Assembly: GCF_019392335.1 (NCBI RefSeq)
Contig: NZ_JAHXRQ010000001.1
Span: 620,001 to 684,000, forward strand
Origin: Mameliella sp. CS4
GTDB lineage: Bacteria; Pseudomonadota; Alphaproteobacteria; Rhodobacterales; Rhodobacteraceae
Direction: 5' to 3'
Length of the DNA stretch: 64,000 nucleotides
The notes beneath the pieces are model-generated. The model had not been told where the DNA came from. It searched no databases and saw only the letters and a list, made by a program, of their open reading frames with translations. The first letter of the stretch is position 1. Each line of letters begins with the position of its first letter. Made by a program: the position numbers and the translations under genes. This document shows positions 42,649-52,238 of this stretch, piece by piece.

Positions 42649-44238
42649 TCACAGCCCCCCGGCCTGTCGCAGCGCGCGTCCCATGTCGCCTTCGGCCCGG
42701 AACAGGCGCCCCGAAGAGATGTTCGAGAGTTCGGCAAGCTGCCCGGCATCCGCGTCCCCGAAGGCGACGACCTGGATCGGGACATCCTTGGTAAAGCCGG
42801 TCTGGTCGCGGTAGGCCAGCAGAGAGATGCGGCTTTCCGTGTCGGACGATCCGGCGGCCAGCAGCACGATCCTTGGCTGGTAGTCCGGGATCGTCCCGTC
42901 CTCGACATAGGGGCTCATCGCCTCGAAAGCCTCGTAGACGGCATAGTACATGTCCATGCCGCCCGTGGCCTGCAGGGTGCCGAAACTGCGCAGGGCGGCC
43001 TGTGCCGCTGCCGTGTCCTCTCCTTCGATCACCATCGGATCAAGGATGTTGTGGTTGTAGGGAATGACGATGCTCACGTCCTGCGGGCTTGGCTGCAACA
43101 GGCCGGTCATCGCGTCTTTCAGGTCGGCGATGGGCTGGCCGCTCATGGCGCTGGACACGTCCAGCACCCAGACCGTCAGCGCGGGTTTGCGCAGTTCCGT
43201 GTCATACAGCGCCAGCGCCTCGGCAATCACGGGGGCCTCGGGCAGGGGCATGGGGGTGAGGGCATGGGCAGGGTCGATGCCCCAGTCCGGGTTCCAGACC
43301 GACCTGTCCAAATCGTCCGGTGCCCCGGTGAGCGGTTCGACGACCGATCCGGCCCGCAAGCCTTGCCTGGACAGGAGGGCCCGTGCCTCTTCTGTCTCGA
43401 GAAAATCCCGCAACTCCAAGAATTTGGCTTCCTTGTCCTCGTCGCCCTCGGCCAGCAGGGCCAGCGGCGATTCCAGCACCGGCTGCGCTCCGGGCAGGTA
43501 GAAGACCTGCAGCGGCTCGATCCCCTTGGCGGTCAACTGCCGGTTGGCGGTGATCACCTGCGCCTCACTGGCGAAAAGCGCGTCGAAGGCTTCGTAATTC
43601 GCCACCAGCGTCTCTGTCAGCGGGCCCGAACCGCCGGAGGTCCGGCTTAACCGGTCCAGCAGGGCGCGCATGTCGTCGCGCAGGGACTCGTCGGCCAGGT
43701 GCTCTGCCGTCAATGCGCCCTCTGTGCCCGAAAGGCTGTGCCACATCCCCAGATAGGTCGCGGCGCCGGTGGCGGATTGGGTGGCAGAGGGCATGGCAAG
43801 GCGGAACCTGCCTTCACCGGCGGCCTCCCGGATCTCCTGCAGGGTGATGTCGTCGCGCCCGGTCCACCCCAGGGTATTTGCCGTCGAGTTTCGAAGGGCC
43901 AGCACGACGGGGGAATGGTGGACAGGCGTGGCATGTCGGATGGCCTTGCCGGTTTCGCCAAGTGTCACCCACAGCGAATCCGAGGGCCAGACGGCATCGA
44001 ACGCGCCGACCGTCGCTTCTGACAGGTCGCGCGCGATCTCGGCGGAGCCGCGATAGGTAAAGCTCAGCTCGGCGTTGTTGTCCTCGGCCCAGTCCACCAG
44101 GACGGGTTCAAGCGCGCGGTTCGCCGGATCTGCCAGGACATGCAGCGCGATACGCGGGGCAAAGGCGCCGAAATAGACCAGCAATAGAACGACCAGAAGC
44201 GCGTTCAGAGCGACGAAAATGGCAAACAGCGTCCGCAT
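42649..44238 (-). CDS. Solute-binding and VWA domain membrane protein
   Basis: 529-residue protein with an uncleaved N-terminal helix (5-25), a periplasmic ABC-type solute-binding fold (30-300: ELSFTYRGSAEIARDLSE, DAVWPSDSLW, AMPSATQSATGAATYL) and a von Willebrand A domain (about 350-525, VWVLDVSSAMSGQ). The MIDAS motif is D-V-S-S-A rather than DxSxS, so metal binding may be altered. Such fusions are known as 'substrate-binding and VWA' proteins of unknown role. No transporter gene is near. ATG at 44238. Confidence 0.75.
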   Translation of the reverse strand: MRTLFAIFVALNALLVVLLLVYFGAFAPRIALHVLADPANRALEPVLVDWAEDNNAELSFTYRGSAEIARDLSEATVGAFDAVWPSDSLWVTLGETGKAIRHATPVHHSPVVLALRNSTANTLGWTGRDDITLQEIREAAGEGRFRLAMPSATQSATGAATYLGMWHSLSGTEGALTAEHLADESLRDDMRALLDRLSRTSGGSGPLTETLVANYEAFDALFASEAQVITANRQLTAKGIEPLQVFYLPGAQPVLESPLALLAEGDEDKEAKFLELRDFLETEEARALLSRQGLRAGSVVEPLTGAPDDLDRSVWNPDWGIDPAHALTPMPLPEAPVIAEALALYDTELRKPALTVWVLDVSSAMSGQPIADLKDAMTGLLQPSPQDVSIVIPYNHNILDPMVIEGEDTAAAQAALRSFGTLQATGGMDMYYAVYEAFEAMSPYVEDGTIPDYQPRIVLLAAGSSDTESRISLLAYRDQTGFTKDVPIQVVAFGDADAGQLAELSNISSGRLFRAEGDMGRALRQAGGL

Positions 44239-44358
44239 GAATTGGGTCCGTAAAAACTTCTGACGGCATCGTATCCTGCGGGGCGTGGAATGGAACCCGT
44301 TTGTGGCTTTTCTAAGCAAGGGCACGGCGCTATGCACGGGGGGCTTTTGGAGGTTGAA

Positions 44359-45444
44359 ATGACAGCGATCAAGCCGCAGCCCGGGATCATGGACATCGCG
44401 CTTTACGTGGGTGGCAAATCCCACGTCGAGGGGGTGACCAACGTGGTCAAGCTGAGCTCGAACGAGAATCCGTTCGGGCCAAGCCCAGCAGCGCAGGAGG
44501 CCGTGAAACGCTCTGTTCACGAGCTGCATCGCTATCCTTCCACCGACCACCGGGGCCTGCGCGAGGCAATCGGCGAGATGCACGGCGTCGATCCGGATCG
44601 GGTGATCTGCGGCGTCGGTTCGGACGAGATCATCACCTTTCTCTGCCAGGCCTATTCCGGGCCGGGCACAGAGGTTGTCCATACCGAACACGGCTTTGCC
44701 ATGTACCGCATCAGCGCGCTGGCGGCCGGTGCGACCCCGGTCGAGGTGAAGGAGCGTGAGCGGGTCACCGATGTCGACGCGATCCTTGCCGGCTCTACCG
44801 ACAAGACGCGGCTGGTCTTTATCGCCAACCCGAACAACCCCACCGGCACGATGATCGGCCTGGCCGAGATCGAGCGCCTGGCCGAAGGTCTGCCCGAACA
44901 GTGCCTGCTGGTGCTGGATGGCGCCTACGCGGAATATGTCGAGGGGTATGACGGCGGCGCCAAGCTGGTGGAACACCGCGACAACGTCGTGATGACGCGG
45001 ACCTTCTCCAAGCTTTACGGCCTGGGCGGCCTGCGCGTCGGCTGGGGCTATGGCCCGCGAGAGGTCATCGACGTGCTGAACCGCGTGCGGGGCCCGTTCA
45101 ACCTGTCAGGTACGGCGCTGGCGGCGGCAGAGGCGGCGGTGCACGACACCGCCTATGTCGAAAAGTGCCGGTCCGAGAACACCCGTATGCGCAACTGGCT
45201 GGCCGAGGCGCTGGCCGAACATGGCGTGCCCTGCGATACCTCGACCGCGAATTTCGTGCTGGCGCGCTTTGCCGACCAGGCCGAGGCCGAGGCCTGTGAC
45301 CTGTACCTGCAAAGCCAGGGGCTGATCGTCCGGCGCGTGGGCGGATACAACCTGCCCAACTGCCTGCGGATCACCGTGGGGGATGAACCCTCGTGCCGGC
45401 GCGTTGCGCATAACATCGGTTTGTTCAAGGCAGGTGCGCGATGA
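44359..45444 (+). CDS. hisC: Histidinol-phosphate aminotransferase
   Basis: PLP aminotransferase of 361 residues, acting in histidine synthesis and often also on prephenate or aromatic 2-oxo acids. Marks: [23 protein letters not shown] lysine K218 in [15 protein letters not shown]. The position directly before an arogenate/prephenate dehydrogenase gene (overlap four bases) suggests a role in tyrosine/phenylalanine synthesis too. ATG at 44359 follows GGAGGT by four bases. Confidence 0.92.
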   Translation: MTAIKPQPGIMDIALYVGGKSHVEGVTNVVKLSSNENPFGPSPAAQEAVKRSVHELHRYPSTDHRGLREAIGEMHGVDPDRVICGVGSDEIITFLCQAYSGPGTEVVHTEHGFAMYRISALAAGATPVEVKERERVTDVDAILAGSTDKTRLVFIANPNNPTGTMIGLAEIERLAEGLPEQCLLVLDGAYAEYVEGYDGGAKLVEHRDNVVMTRTFSKLYGLGGLRVGWGYGPREVIDVLNRVRGPFNLSGTALAAAEAAVHDTAYVEKCRSENTRMRNWLAEALAEHGVPCDTSTANFVLARFADQAEAEACDLYLQSQGLIVRRVGGYNLPNCLRITVGDEPSCRRVAHNIGLFKAGAR

Positions 45445-46361
45445 CGGTGATCTATGAACGCGTGGCATTGATCGGCCTGGGGCTGATCGCCTCGTCGATG
45501 TTCTGGGCGATGAAACGCGGCGGCGTGGCCACCCATGTGACCGGCTATGCCCGTTCCGAGGAAACGCGAGAAACCGCGCGGCGCATCGGGTTGTGCGACG
45601 AGGTTTGCGATAGCGCGATCGACGCGGTCAAGGATGCGGACCTGGTGGTGCTGGCAACCCCCGTGGGTGTCATGGGCCGGGTGGCCGAGGAAATCGCCCC
45701 GCACCTGAAACCGGGCGCCACGGTGATCGACGTGGGGTCGGTCAAGCGCACGGTGATCGAGGAGGTCGGCCCGCATATCCCCGAGGGCGTGCATTTCGTG
45801 CCCTGTCACCCGATGGCCGGGACCGAGCATTCCGGCCCCGAGGCAGGCTTTTCGACGCTGTTCGACAACCGCTGGTGCCTGATCGTGCCCGTCGAGGGCA
45901 CCGATCCGGCAGAGGTCGAGCGGATGCAGGCCTATTGGCAGGCGCTGGGGTCCAACACCGAGGTGATGGAGGCCGAGCACCACGACCTTGTCTGTGCCGT
46001 GGTCAGCCATATCCCGCACCTGATCGCCTACACGATGGTGGGGGTCGCGGACGATCTGCGCCGCGTGTCGGACCAGGAAGTCATCAAGTTCTCGGCCGCG
46101 GGGTTCCGCGATTTCACCCGGATCGCGGCCAGCGATCCGACCATGTGGCGGGACGTTTTTCTGACCAACAAGGACGCCACGATCGAGATCCTGGGCCGCT
46201 TTACCGAGGAATTGATGGCCTTGCAGCGGGCCATCCGAACCGGCGACGGTGAGCAGCTTCATGCCTATTTCACCCATACGCGGGCCATCCGCCGTGGCAT
46301 TCTGGAGGCCGGGCAGGATACTGATAAACCGGACTTTGGCCGCGCAAAGGTGGAACGGTGA
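45441..46361 (+). CDS. Prephenate/arogenate dehydrogenase
   Basis: Oxidative decarboxylation toward tyrosine. 306 residues: NAD-binding motif [10 protein letters not shown] (the last Gly of the usual GLIGSS is Ala), conserved DVGSVKR, and the catalytic His in [11 protein letters not shown], then the helical dimer domain. TyrA-type, with no fused chorismate mutase or ACT domain. Overlaps hisC and the extensin-family gene by four bases each. Confidence 0.92.
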   Translation: MTVIYERVALIGLGLIASSMFWAMKRGGVATHVTGYARSEETRETARRIGLCDEVCDSAIDAVKDADLVVLATPVGVMGRVAEEIAPHLKPGATVIDVGSVKRTVIEEVGPHIPEGVHFVPCHPMAGTEHSGPEAGFSTLFDNRWCLIVPVEGTDPAEVERMQAYWQALGSNTEVMEAEHHDLVCAVVSHIPHLIAYTMVGVADDLRRVSDQEVIKFSAAGFRDFTRIAASDPTMWRDVFLTNKDATIEILGRFTEELMALQRAIRTGDGEQLHAYFTHTRAIRRGILEAGQDTDKPDFGRAKVER

Positions 46362-47008
46362 AAAGACTGACCCTCGGGCTTTTCTGTCTGGTAATCCTTG
46401 GATCCTGCGGTGTGCGCGAACGTGTCGGCAACGGTCTGGACGGGGTGCGTGGCGCCCTTGGCAATGCCTTTGCCAGCAGTGACGGACGCGGATTGTGTGG
46501 TGACCCCTCCTTGCGGGGCGAGGTCGTGGGCGCTGTTCCGGGCAAGCTGAACGGCTGCGGTATCCAGGATGCGGTGCGCCTGCAATCGGTGGGCAACGTG
46601 CGGTTGAGCCAGGCGGCGCTGATCGACTGTCCCACGGCGCGCGCGCTGGAGGTCTGGGTGCGGGAAACCGCCAAGCCGGCCGTCGGGCGGCGCGGCGGCG
46701 GTCTGACCGGCCTGAAGGTCGCGGCGCATTATTCCTGCCGGACCCGCAACAACCGGCCCGGCGCGCCGATTTCCGAACATGGCCGGGGCAAGGCGATCGA
46801 CATTTCGGCGGTGCTGCTCAAGGACGGCTCTGCGATCACGGTCGAGGACAACTGGGGCAGGGGTCGGAAGGGCCGGGCGCTGCGCAGGATGCACAAGGAC
46901 GCCTGCGGGGTCTTCGGCACGGTCCTGGGGCCCGGATCGGACGGCTACCACAAGGATCATTTCCACTTTGACACCCGGCGGCATGGCAGCGGCGCCTACT
47001 GCCGCTAA
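46358..47008 (+). CDS. Extensin-family lipoprotein
   Basis: 216 residues with a lipoprotein signal, lipobox LGSC and lipidated C17. The mature part is the bacterial extensin-like C domain (SEHGRGKAIDISAVLL and HKDHFHFDTRRHG), which resembles M15-type D-Ala peptidases with His/Asp zinc ligands, so it is probably a peptidoglycan hydrolase. Cotranscribed with hisC and tyrA by overlap, a pairing seen in related genomes to my knowledge. Confidence 0.85.
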   Translation: MKRLTLGLFCLVILGSCGVRERVGNGLDGVRGALGNAFASSDGRGLCGDPSLRGEVVGAVPGKLNGCGIQDAVRLQSVGNVRLSQAALIDCPTARALEVWVRETAKPAVGRRGGGLTGLKVAAHYSCRTRNNRPGAPISEHGRGKAIDISAVLLKDGSAITVEDNWGRGRKGRALRRMHKDACGVFGTVLGPGSDGYHKDHFHFDTRRHGSGAYCR

Positions 47009-47035
47009 GGTCTGTCGGGCCTTGCTGACGGTGCG

Positions 47036-47057
47036 GCGGGATAAATCCCGCCCTACG
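47036..47057. repeat. Dispersed hairpin repeat, family A, copy 3
   Basis: GCGGGAT-AA-ATCCCGC followed by CCTACG. The stem pair G-C has changed to A-T on both arms, which keeps the pairing: a compensatory change. It lies 28 bases after the extensin gene. Confidence 0.75.
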
Positions 47058-47084
47058 CAGTATGTCTCTTGATCAGAGGATTGT

Positions 47085-47115
47085 GGCAGCGCCTCACCAA
47101 ATGTGGGGCGCTGCC
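47085..47115. terminator. Hairpin between converging extensin and flotillin genes
   Basis: Perfect 9-base arms GGCAGCGCC/GGCGCTGCC with a 13-base loop, 10 bases before the flotillin stop. No long T tract; may act as a two-way stop. Confidence 0.5.
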
Positions 47116-47124
47116 TGAGTACGC

Positions 47125-48819
47125 TTAGTGCCGCGGCTCTTCCGGGGCGTCCGGCGCGGCGTCGTCCTGACCGGGCTCTGCGGCCTCGGGGGCGATTGGG
47201 GCGGCGGGCGTCGTGCCCATCAGCCCGTCGATGGTGCCGTCCATCGTCATGCCCAGTTCCTCGCCCAGCTTTTTCAGCGCGGGCATCTGCACGGCCATGC
47301 CCATGATCGAGTCGAGCGCCTGGTTCACCGGGGCCTTTCCCTCGGATGACCCTGCGCCGCCATAGCCACCCGCGCCATTCAGGCCCGAGACCTGATGGAT
47401 GCGGATCGAGTCGATCTTTTCGGCGGGCTTGACGGCCTCGGCCAAAATGCGCGGCAGGGCCTCGATGCGGGCAAGGTCGACACGCATGGACACCAGCGCA
47501 TCCGACAGCGCGTTTTCGGCGTCGTTCAGGGCGCGCGTCCCCTCGGCCTGGGCCAGCATGTCCAGCTTGCGGGCCTCGGCGGTGGTGGTGATTGCGTCGG
47601 CCTCGGCCTGGGCCTCTTCACGGCGGGCCTCGGCGCGGTCGGCGGCGGCATCCTTTTCCGCCTGGGCCGCAAGGCGAATGGCGGTGGCATCGCGTTCCGC
47701 CTCACGCGCGGCCTCGATCAGGGCGATCTGCTTGATCCGTTCGGCCTCGGCCACTTCCTTGGCGGTGGTCACGGCCTCCATCGCCTTGGTCGCCTCGGCA
47801 CGGGCCAGGTCGGCGCTGGCGCGGGCGCGGCTTTCTTCCTCGGATTTCTGCGCGATGATGATCTGGCGTTCCTGCTCGGCGACTTCCAGTTCGCGCTCCT
47901 TGGCGATCTCGGCTTCGCGGATCTTGCGTTCGCGGGCGATTTCCGAGGTGCGGACGGCTTCCTCGCGGGCGATCCGCGAGCGTTCGGTCTCGCGCTTCGA
48001 ATCCTCGGTGCGGGCGGCAATCTCGGCCTCCTGCGCCATGCGCATTGTCTGGATGCGCTGCACCTGTTCGATACGGGCCTGTTCCTCGTCCTGGTCGATG
48101 GAGATCTTGTGGCGCGCGGCCTCCATCTCGGCCCGGCGGACGGCGACGTCTGCCTCCGCTTCAATGTTGGCGCGTTCCTTGCGCGAGGTCGAGATCACCT
48201 CGGCCAGGCGGCGCATACCCACGGCGTTGAAGGCGTTGTTTTCGTCCAGCGCCTCGAAGGGTGTCTGGTCCAGCGCGGTGAGCGAGACGGATTCCAGCGA
48301 CAGGCCGTTCTTGGTCAGGTCCTCGGAGACGGTGTTCTGCACCTCCTGCACGAAATCGGCGCGGTTTTCATGCAGGCTGTCCATCGTCATCTGGGCGGCC
48401 ACGGCGCGCAGGGCGTCGATCAGCTTGCCCTCGATCATCTCGCGCAGCTGGCTGATGTCGAAGGTGCGGTCGCCGAGGGTTTGGGCGGCGCGGGCGATGC
48501 CCTCTTCGGTGGGCATGACCGAGACATAGAATTCCACGCCCACGTCGACGCGCATCCGGTCCTGGGTGATCAGCGCGGCCTCGCCGTTGCGCTGCACCTC
48601 AAGGCGGAGGGTCTTCATGTTGACGGGGCTGACCTCGTGGAACAGCGGAATGACGATGACACCGCCGTCCATGATGACTTTCTTGCCGCCGGCGCCGGTC
48701 TTGACGAGGCTGACCTCGCGGGTGGCACGGCGGTAGAGGCGGGCGAGTACCAGCATGATCAAAACGATGAAGGCCAGCACGGCCACGACGATAATGGCAA
48801 TGGGTAGTATGTTGTCCAT
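47125..48819 (-). CDS. Flotillin family (SPFH/band 7) membrane protein
   Basis: 564-residue scaffold protein of membrane microdomains. One N-terminal helix (5-27), the SPFH domain (30-200), a very long Ala/Glu-rich coiled-coil (about 215-440, with many ARxEAE repeats), then a Gly-rich hinge (NGAGGYGGAGS) and an acidic Pro tail. It is paired with an NfeD-like gene on the same strand, the standard flotillin partner (YqiK/YqiJ, FloT/YuaF). Confidence 0.92.
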   Translation of the reverse strand: MDNILPIAIIVVAVLAFIVLIMLVLARLYRRATREVSLVKTGAGGKKVIMDGGVIVIPLFHEVSPVNMKTLRLEVQRNGEAALITQDRMRVDVGVEFYVSVMPTEEGIARAAQTLGDRTFDISQLREMIEGKLIDALRAVAAQMTMDSLHENRADFVQEVQNTVSEDLTKNGLSLESVSLTALDQTPFEALDENNAFNAVGMRRLAEVISTSRKERANIEAEADVAVRRAEMEAARHKISIDQDEEQARIEQVQRIQTMRMAQEAEIAARTEDSKRETERSRIAREEAVRTSEIARERKIREAEIAKERELEVAEQERQIIIAQKSEEESRARASADLARAEATKAMEAVTTAKEVAEAERIKQIALIEAAREAERDATAIRLAAQAEKDAAADRAEARREEAQAEADAITTTAEARKLDMLAQAEGTRALNDAENALSDALVSMRVDLARIEALPRILAEAVKPAEKIDSIRIHQVSGLNGAGGYGGAGSSEGKAPVNQALDSIMGMAVQMPALKKLGEELGMTMDGTIDGLMGTTPAAPIAPEAAEPGQDDAAPDAPEEPRH

Positions 48820-48846
48820 TCTAGTCCCCTAATAGTTGGAAATAAC

Positions 48847-49626
48847 TCAGGAAAGCGCGACCAGCAGGTAGCCCTTCTCGTACCGGTGGCGCAGCACCAT
48901 GACCTCTGTGCCCTGCGGGATCGTCGCGTCGTCGCGCAGAGGTTCGGCGCGCAGGTAGTGGATATTGCCGTAGCGGTCGGTGACCTTGACCTCGGCCGGG
49001 CGCCCACGGGCGGAGGTGCCCTGGGTCACGACGCCGGTGCGGCGTCCAAGGTGGCGTTCCGACAGGGCCTCTGTCTCCATCTTCGGCAGGAGGCGGGCAA
49101 AGAGCGTGCCGAACTGGCGGGCAAACCAGATGGCCGCCGCGCCTGCGGGCAGGGCCACCAGCCAGGAGGGCAGCGGGCCGCCAAAGAGATTGTCGGCCAC
49201 GGTCTGGATCACCAGCCCGCTCAGGCCGAAGGCCAGCAGGATCGCCGCCAGCCAGATCAGCGCCGGCATCTTGCCGAAACCCAGCCAGGCGGCCACGCTG
49301 CCCGCGCCGTCGGGGGCGCCGTCGGGGGCGCCATCGGGCAAGTCGGTGTCCAGGTCGGGCGTGTCGATGTCGAGGTCCGGCTCTGCCAGTTCCAGATCGG
49401 CGATGTCGATGTCCGTTCCGTCCAGGCCCAGGTCGATGTCCATGTCGCCCAGGTCGGGCATGTCGACATCCAGGTCCGGCCCGTCGGCATCCAGCCCGTC
49501 CGCCCCTGCGCCCAGAAGTGTCCCGCCCAACAGGCCAAAGACCACCTCGAGTGCCAGCAGGCCGAAGAGCATTGCAAGGGCGAGGGTGAACGGGAACATC
49601 CCGTTCGACAGAAGAAGGTCGAACAT
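48847..49626 (-). CDS. NfeD-like/YqiJ family membrane protein with Asp-rich insertion
   Basis: 259 residues. A first helix (12-42), then a 60-residue segment made almost only of D, L, I, P, G, M (from about 45 to 105: DLDVDMPDL, MDIDLGLDG, DLDIDTPDL, DGAPDGAPDG), two further helices (115-140, 155-172), and a C-terminal OB fold (TGVVTQGTSARGRPAEVKV). It is the partner of the flotillin gene. The acidic segment is unusual for the family; on the outer side of the membrane it could bind Ca2+ or Mg2+. Confidence 0.85.
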   Translation of the reverse strand: MFDLLLSNGMFPFTLALAMLFGLLALEVVFGLLGGTLLGAGADGLDADGPDLDVDMPDLGDMDIDLGLDGTDIDIADLELAEPDLDIDTPDLDTDLPDGAPDGAPDGAGSVAAWLGFGKMPALIWLAAILLAFGLSGLVIQTVADNLFGGPLPSWLVALPAGAAAIWFARQFGTLFARLLPKMETEALSERHLGRRTGVVTQGTSARGRPAEVKVTDRYGNIHYLRAEPLRDDATIPQGTEVMVLRHRYEKGYLLVALS

Positions 49627-49643
49627 GCTTAATCCGAAATTGT

Positions 49644-49659
49644 GTATACTACGGTATAC
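49644..49659. promoter_or_regulatory. Paired GTATAC sites upstream of the NfeD-like gene
   Basis: GTATAC at 49644-49649 and 49654-49659, ten bases apart (one helix turn), 18-33 bases before the start at 49626, in an AT-rich patch. This would suit an operator or an extended -10 region for the flotillin operon. Confidence 0.4.
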
Positions 49660-49926
49660 TTAACATATGGGAGCCTCACGAACCCGTTACAAGTATGTGC
49701 ACAATAAATCGGCAACGCTGCAACAGGTTGATGACAGCAATCGGAAAAAGCGCCGCCTCGCGCAAGTCTGGAAAGCCCGACCCGCGATCCGCCTTGTCGC
49801 TTTTGATCCTTTGGCACGCGCGATTCGAGTGGTGCAGTGAGGTTTCGCCGGGCCAAATGTGGCGGAATTTGCACAGTATCCGGAAACAATGCCGAAAGCA
49901 GAGGCGCACTGTCACGCATTTCGGGG

Positions 49927-49984
49927 CCATTTTGCCGAAAATGGGCAGAAACAGTTGCCCAGCGCCCCGGTTTTGCCCATTTTC
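49927..49984. other. Three-segment alternative hairpin
   Basis: Segment 1 CCATTTT (49927-49933), segment 2 GAAAATGGGC (49937-49946), segment 3 GCCCATTTTC (49975-49984). Segment 2 can pair either with 1 (tight hairpin, loop GCCG) or with 3 (10-base stem, 28-base loop), so the two folds exclude each other, as in attenuators. It lies in a 635-base stretch (49627-50261) without a clear large gene. Strand of any RNA is unknown. Confidence 0.4.
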
Positions 49985-50030
49985 AGTCTGGTCGGTGGGG
50001 GCCGACGACCCGGAGCAAACAAACGTGACG

Positions 50031-50159
50031 ATGACGTTTTCAGCCTTTTGCCTGATTGGCCTTGTGGCCTTGGCGCTGCAGTCCCGCCCGACGCGGGAGC
50101 CCGCACTGCAGGCCGTTCGGGCAGCGGTCAAACGGCCCCCGACCGACACGAGGCTTTAA
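50031..50159 (+). CDS. Possible 42-residue protein
   Basis: Reads MTFSAFCLIGLVALALQSRP then a basic tail ending PPTDTRL. It has one hydrophobic stretch (3-17) and looks like a small membrane or secreted peptide. A GTG two codons upstream is another start; GGAG lies ten bases before that GTG. It is followed by a (TC)10 tract and a terminator, so a transcript from this strand would end properly. No known family; coding is unproven. Confidence 0.3.
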   Translation: MTFSAFCLIGLVALALQSRPTREPALQAVRAAVKRPPTDTRL

Positions 50160-50172
50160 GCCGCCCCAGAAT

Positions 50173-50192
50173 TCTCTCTCTCTCTCTCTCTC
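50173..50192. repeat. (TC)10 microsatellite
   Basis: Ten uninterrupted TC units between the micro-ORF and the terminator. Such tracts are rare in GC-rich bacterial DNA and prone to slippage. It lies outside any convincing coding frame, so it would change only a leader or trailer. Confidence 0.85.
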
Positions 50193-50194
50193 CG

Positions 50195-50230
50195 AAAACC
50201 CCCGTTCAGCCACCGCTGGACGGGGGTTTT
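50195..50230. terminator. Bidirectional rho-independent terminator
   Basis: AAAACCCCCGT/ACGGGGGTTTT arms with an inner CAGC/GCTG pair. It gives a T run on both strands, so it can end both the small plus-strand unit and the minus-strand tlpA-like gene. Confidence 0.8.
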
Positions 50231-50261
50231 CCTTGTCGGACCTGGCGCAAGCGAAGGGCGC

Positions 50262-50825
50262 TCAACCTTCACCGCCACCGATCAGAGCCGTCAGAACCGC
50301 GCGCGCCTCGTCCGAGGCCCAGTCCGCGTCCCCGGTCAGCCGCGCGACCTCTTGTCCCTCGGGGTTCAGGATCACCGTCACCGGCAGACCCAGAACGCCC
50401 ATCTGTCGCGCCAGCATCGAGCGGGGATCGCGGTGCAGCGGCAGGTTGTCGACCCCGATATCATCGAAAAAGGCCTTCATCTTGGCAGGCGGGTTGCGCG
50501 AGGTGGCGATGGTCACAACCTCGAAGGTCTCGCCGCCCAGATCCTCTTGCAGGGCGGAGAGCATCGGCATTTCCTTGCGGCAGGGCGCGCACCAGGTGGC
50601 CCAGAAGTTCACCACAACCCATTTGCCCTGCCAGTCGGACAGGTTCAGCGGCTGTTCGTCGAAGGTCATGAAATCAACGTCGGCCGCGTCCTTGGGCGCT
50701 GAATGGAACACCAGCTTGCGCATGTCGCCCCCAACCGCCGCCTTCGCGGCCTCGACATCGGCAAAGGCCGGATTTGCAAGCACCAGTGCAGCGGTATACA
50801 GAGCCGCAAGCGTGAGACGTATCAT
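50262..50825 (-). CDS. TlpA family thiol:disulfide reductase
   Basis: Periplasmic thioredoxin-like protein of 187 residues: signal peptide (1-22, ending PAFA), redox motif WCAPC (C79, C82), and the cis-Pro loop GLPVTVI. It probably reduces disulfides for cytochrome c or oxidase maturation. Divergent from argH with 21 bases between the starts, an arrangement common in this order, as I recall. Confidence 0.92.
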   Translation of the reverse strand: MIRLTLAALYTAALVLANPAFADVEAAKAAVGGDMRKLVFHSAPKDAADVDFMTFDEQPLNLSDWQGKWVVVNFWATWCAPCRKEMPMLSALQEDLGGETFEVVTIATSRNPPAKMKAFFDDIGVDNLPLHRDPRSMLARQMGVLGLPVTVILNPEGQEVARLTGDADWASDEARAVLTALIGGGEG

Positions 50826-50846
50826 AAGACCTCCGAAGGACAGTGC

Positions 50847-52238
50847 ATGTCTGACAAGACCTCGAACCAGATGTGGGGCGGCCGCTTTGCCGCCGGGCCC
50901 GATGCCATCATGGAAGCAATTAACGCCTCCATCGGCTTCGACAAGCGGCTAGCGGCGCAGGACATCGCCGGTTCGCGAGCCCATGCCGCCATGCTTGCGG
51001 CGCAGGGCATCATCACTGATAGCGATGCAAAGGCGATCCGGGAAGGACTGCTCACGGTCTTGTCAGAGATCGAAAGTGGCGATTTCACCTTTTCCACCGC
51101 GCTGGAAGACATTCACATGAACGTCGAGGCGCGGCTGAAGGAGGTCATCGGCGAACCGGCAGGCCGCCTGCACACGGGCCGCAGCCGGAACGACCAGGTG
51201 GCGACCGATTTCCGCCTTTGGGTGCGCGATCAGCTGGACGCCGCCGAAAGCGGGCTGCTGGCCCTGATCCAGGCGCTGCTGGGACAGGCGGAACAGGGCG
51301 CCGACTGGGTCATGCCGGGCTTCACCCATTTGCAGACGGCGCAGCCGGTGACATGGGGCCATCACATGATGGCCTATGTCGAGATGTTCGGGCGCGACCT
51401 GTCTCGCGTGCGCGATGCCCGCGCGCGGATGAACGAATCGCCTCTGGGCGCCGCGGCGCTGGCGGGCACCGGGTTCCCGATCGACCGCCACATGACCGCC
51501 GAGGCGCTTGGCTTTGATCGTCCGATGGGCAACTCGCTGGATGCCGTCAGCGCCCGCGATTTTGCGCTGGAGTTCCTCTCGGTCGCCTCGATCAGCGCCA
51601 TGCACCTCAGCCGCTTTGCCGAGGAGCTGGTGATCTGGTCCTCTGCCCAGTTCCGCTTTGTCACCCTGTCGGACCGGTTCAGCACCGGGTCCAGCATCAT
51701 GCCGCAGAAGAAAAACCCCGATGCGGCCGAGCTGATCCGCGCCAAGATCGGGCGGATCTTCGGCGCCAATGTCGCGCTGATGATGGTGATGAAGGGCCTG
51801 CCCTTGGCCTATTCCAAGGACATGCAGGAGGACAAGGAACAGGTTTTTGACGCTGCCGACAACTGGATGCTGGCCTTGGCGGCGATGGAAGGCATGGTCC
51901 GCGACATGAGCGCCAATACCCCCGCACTGGAGGCGGCGGCGGCACATGGTTTTTCCACCGCGACCGACCTGGCCGACTGGCTGGTGCGCGAGACCGGCCT
52001 GCCCTTCCGCGACGCGCACCATGTTACCGGCAGCCTGGTGGCCAAGGCGGAGGCAAAAGGATGCGACCTGCCAGACCTCTCGTTGGAGGAAATGCAGGAG
52101 GTGCATGGGAATATCGACGCATCCATCTATGATGTGCTGGGCGTGCACAACTCTGTCCGCTCGCGGATGAGCTATGGCGGAACCGCGCCGCAGCGTGTGC
52201 GTGAACAGATCGCGGCCTGGAAGGAGCGTTTGGCATGA
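50847..52238 (+). CDS. argH: Argininosuccinate lyase
   Basis: Last step of arginine synthesis. 463 residues of the fumarase/aspartase superfamily, with the signature [12 protein letters not shown] (G281, catalytic S282/S283 loop), HTGRSRNDQ and [15 protein letters not shown] at 50847 gives the normal NQMWGGRF start. The stop overlaps the start of a tiny lipoprotein gene. Confidence 0.96.
   Translation: MSDKTSNQMWGGRFAAGPDAIMEAINASIGFDKRLAAQDIAGSRAHAAMLAAQGIITDSDAKAIREGLLTVLSEIESGDFTFSTALEDIHMNVEARLKEVIGEPAGRLHTGRSRNDQVATDFRLWVRDQLDAAESGLLALIQALLGQAEQGADWVMPGFTHLQTAQPVTWGHHMMAYVEMFGRDLSRVRDARARMNESPLGAAALAGTGFPIDRHMTAEALGFDRPMGNSLDAVSARDFALEFLSVASISAMHLSRFAEELVIWSSAQFRFVTLSDRFSTGSSIMPQKKNPDAAELIRAKIGRIFGANVALMMVMKGLPLAYSKDMQEDKEQVFDAADNWMLALAAMEGMVRDMSANTPALEAAAAHGFSTATDLADWLVRETGLPFRDAHHVTGSLVAKAEAKGCDLPDLSLEEMQEVHGNIDASIYDVLGVHNSVRSRMSYGGTAPQRVREQIAAWKERLA

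Noticed and set aside
49627..50160. Open frames of about 155 codons on both strands in the gap before tlpA
   Set aside because: Mixed codon use, no motifs and no ribosome sites; only the short end piece at 50031 has any plausibility.
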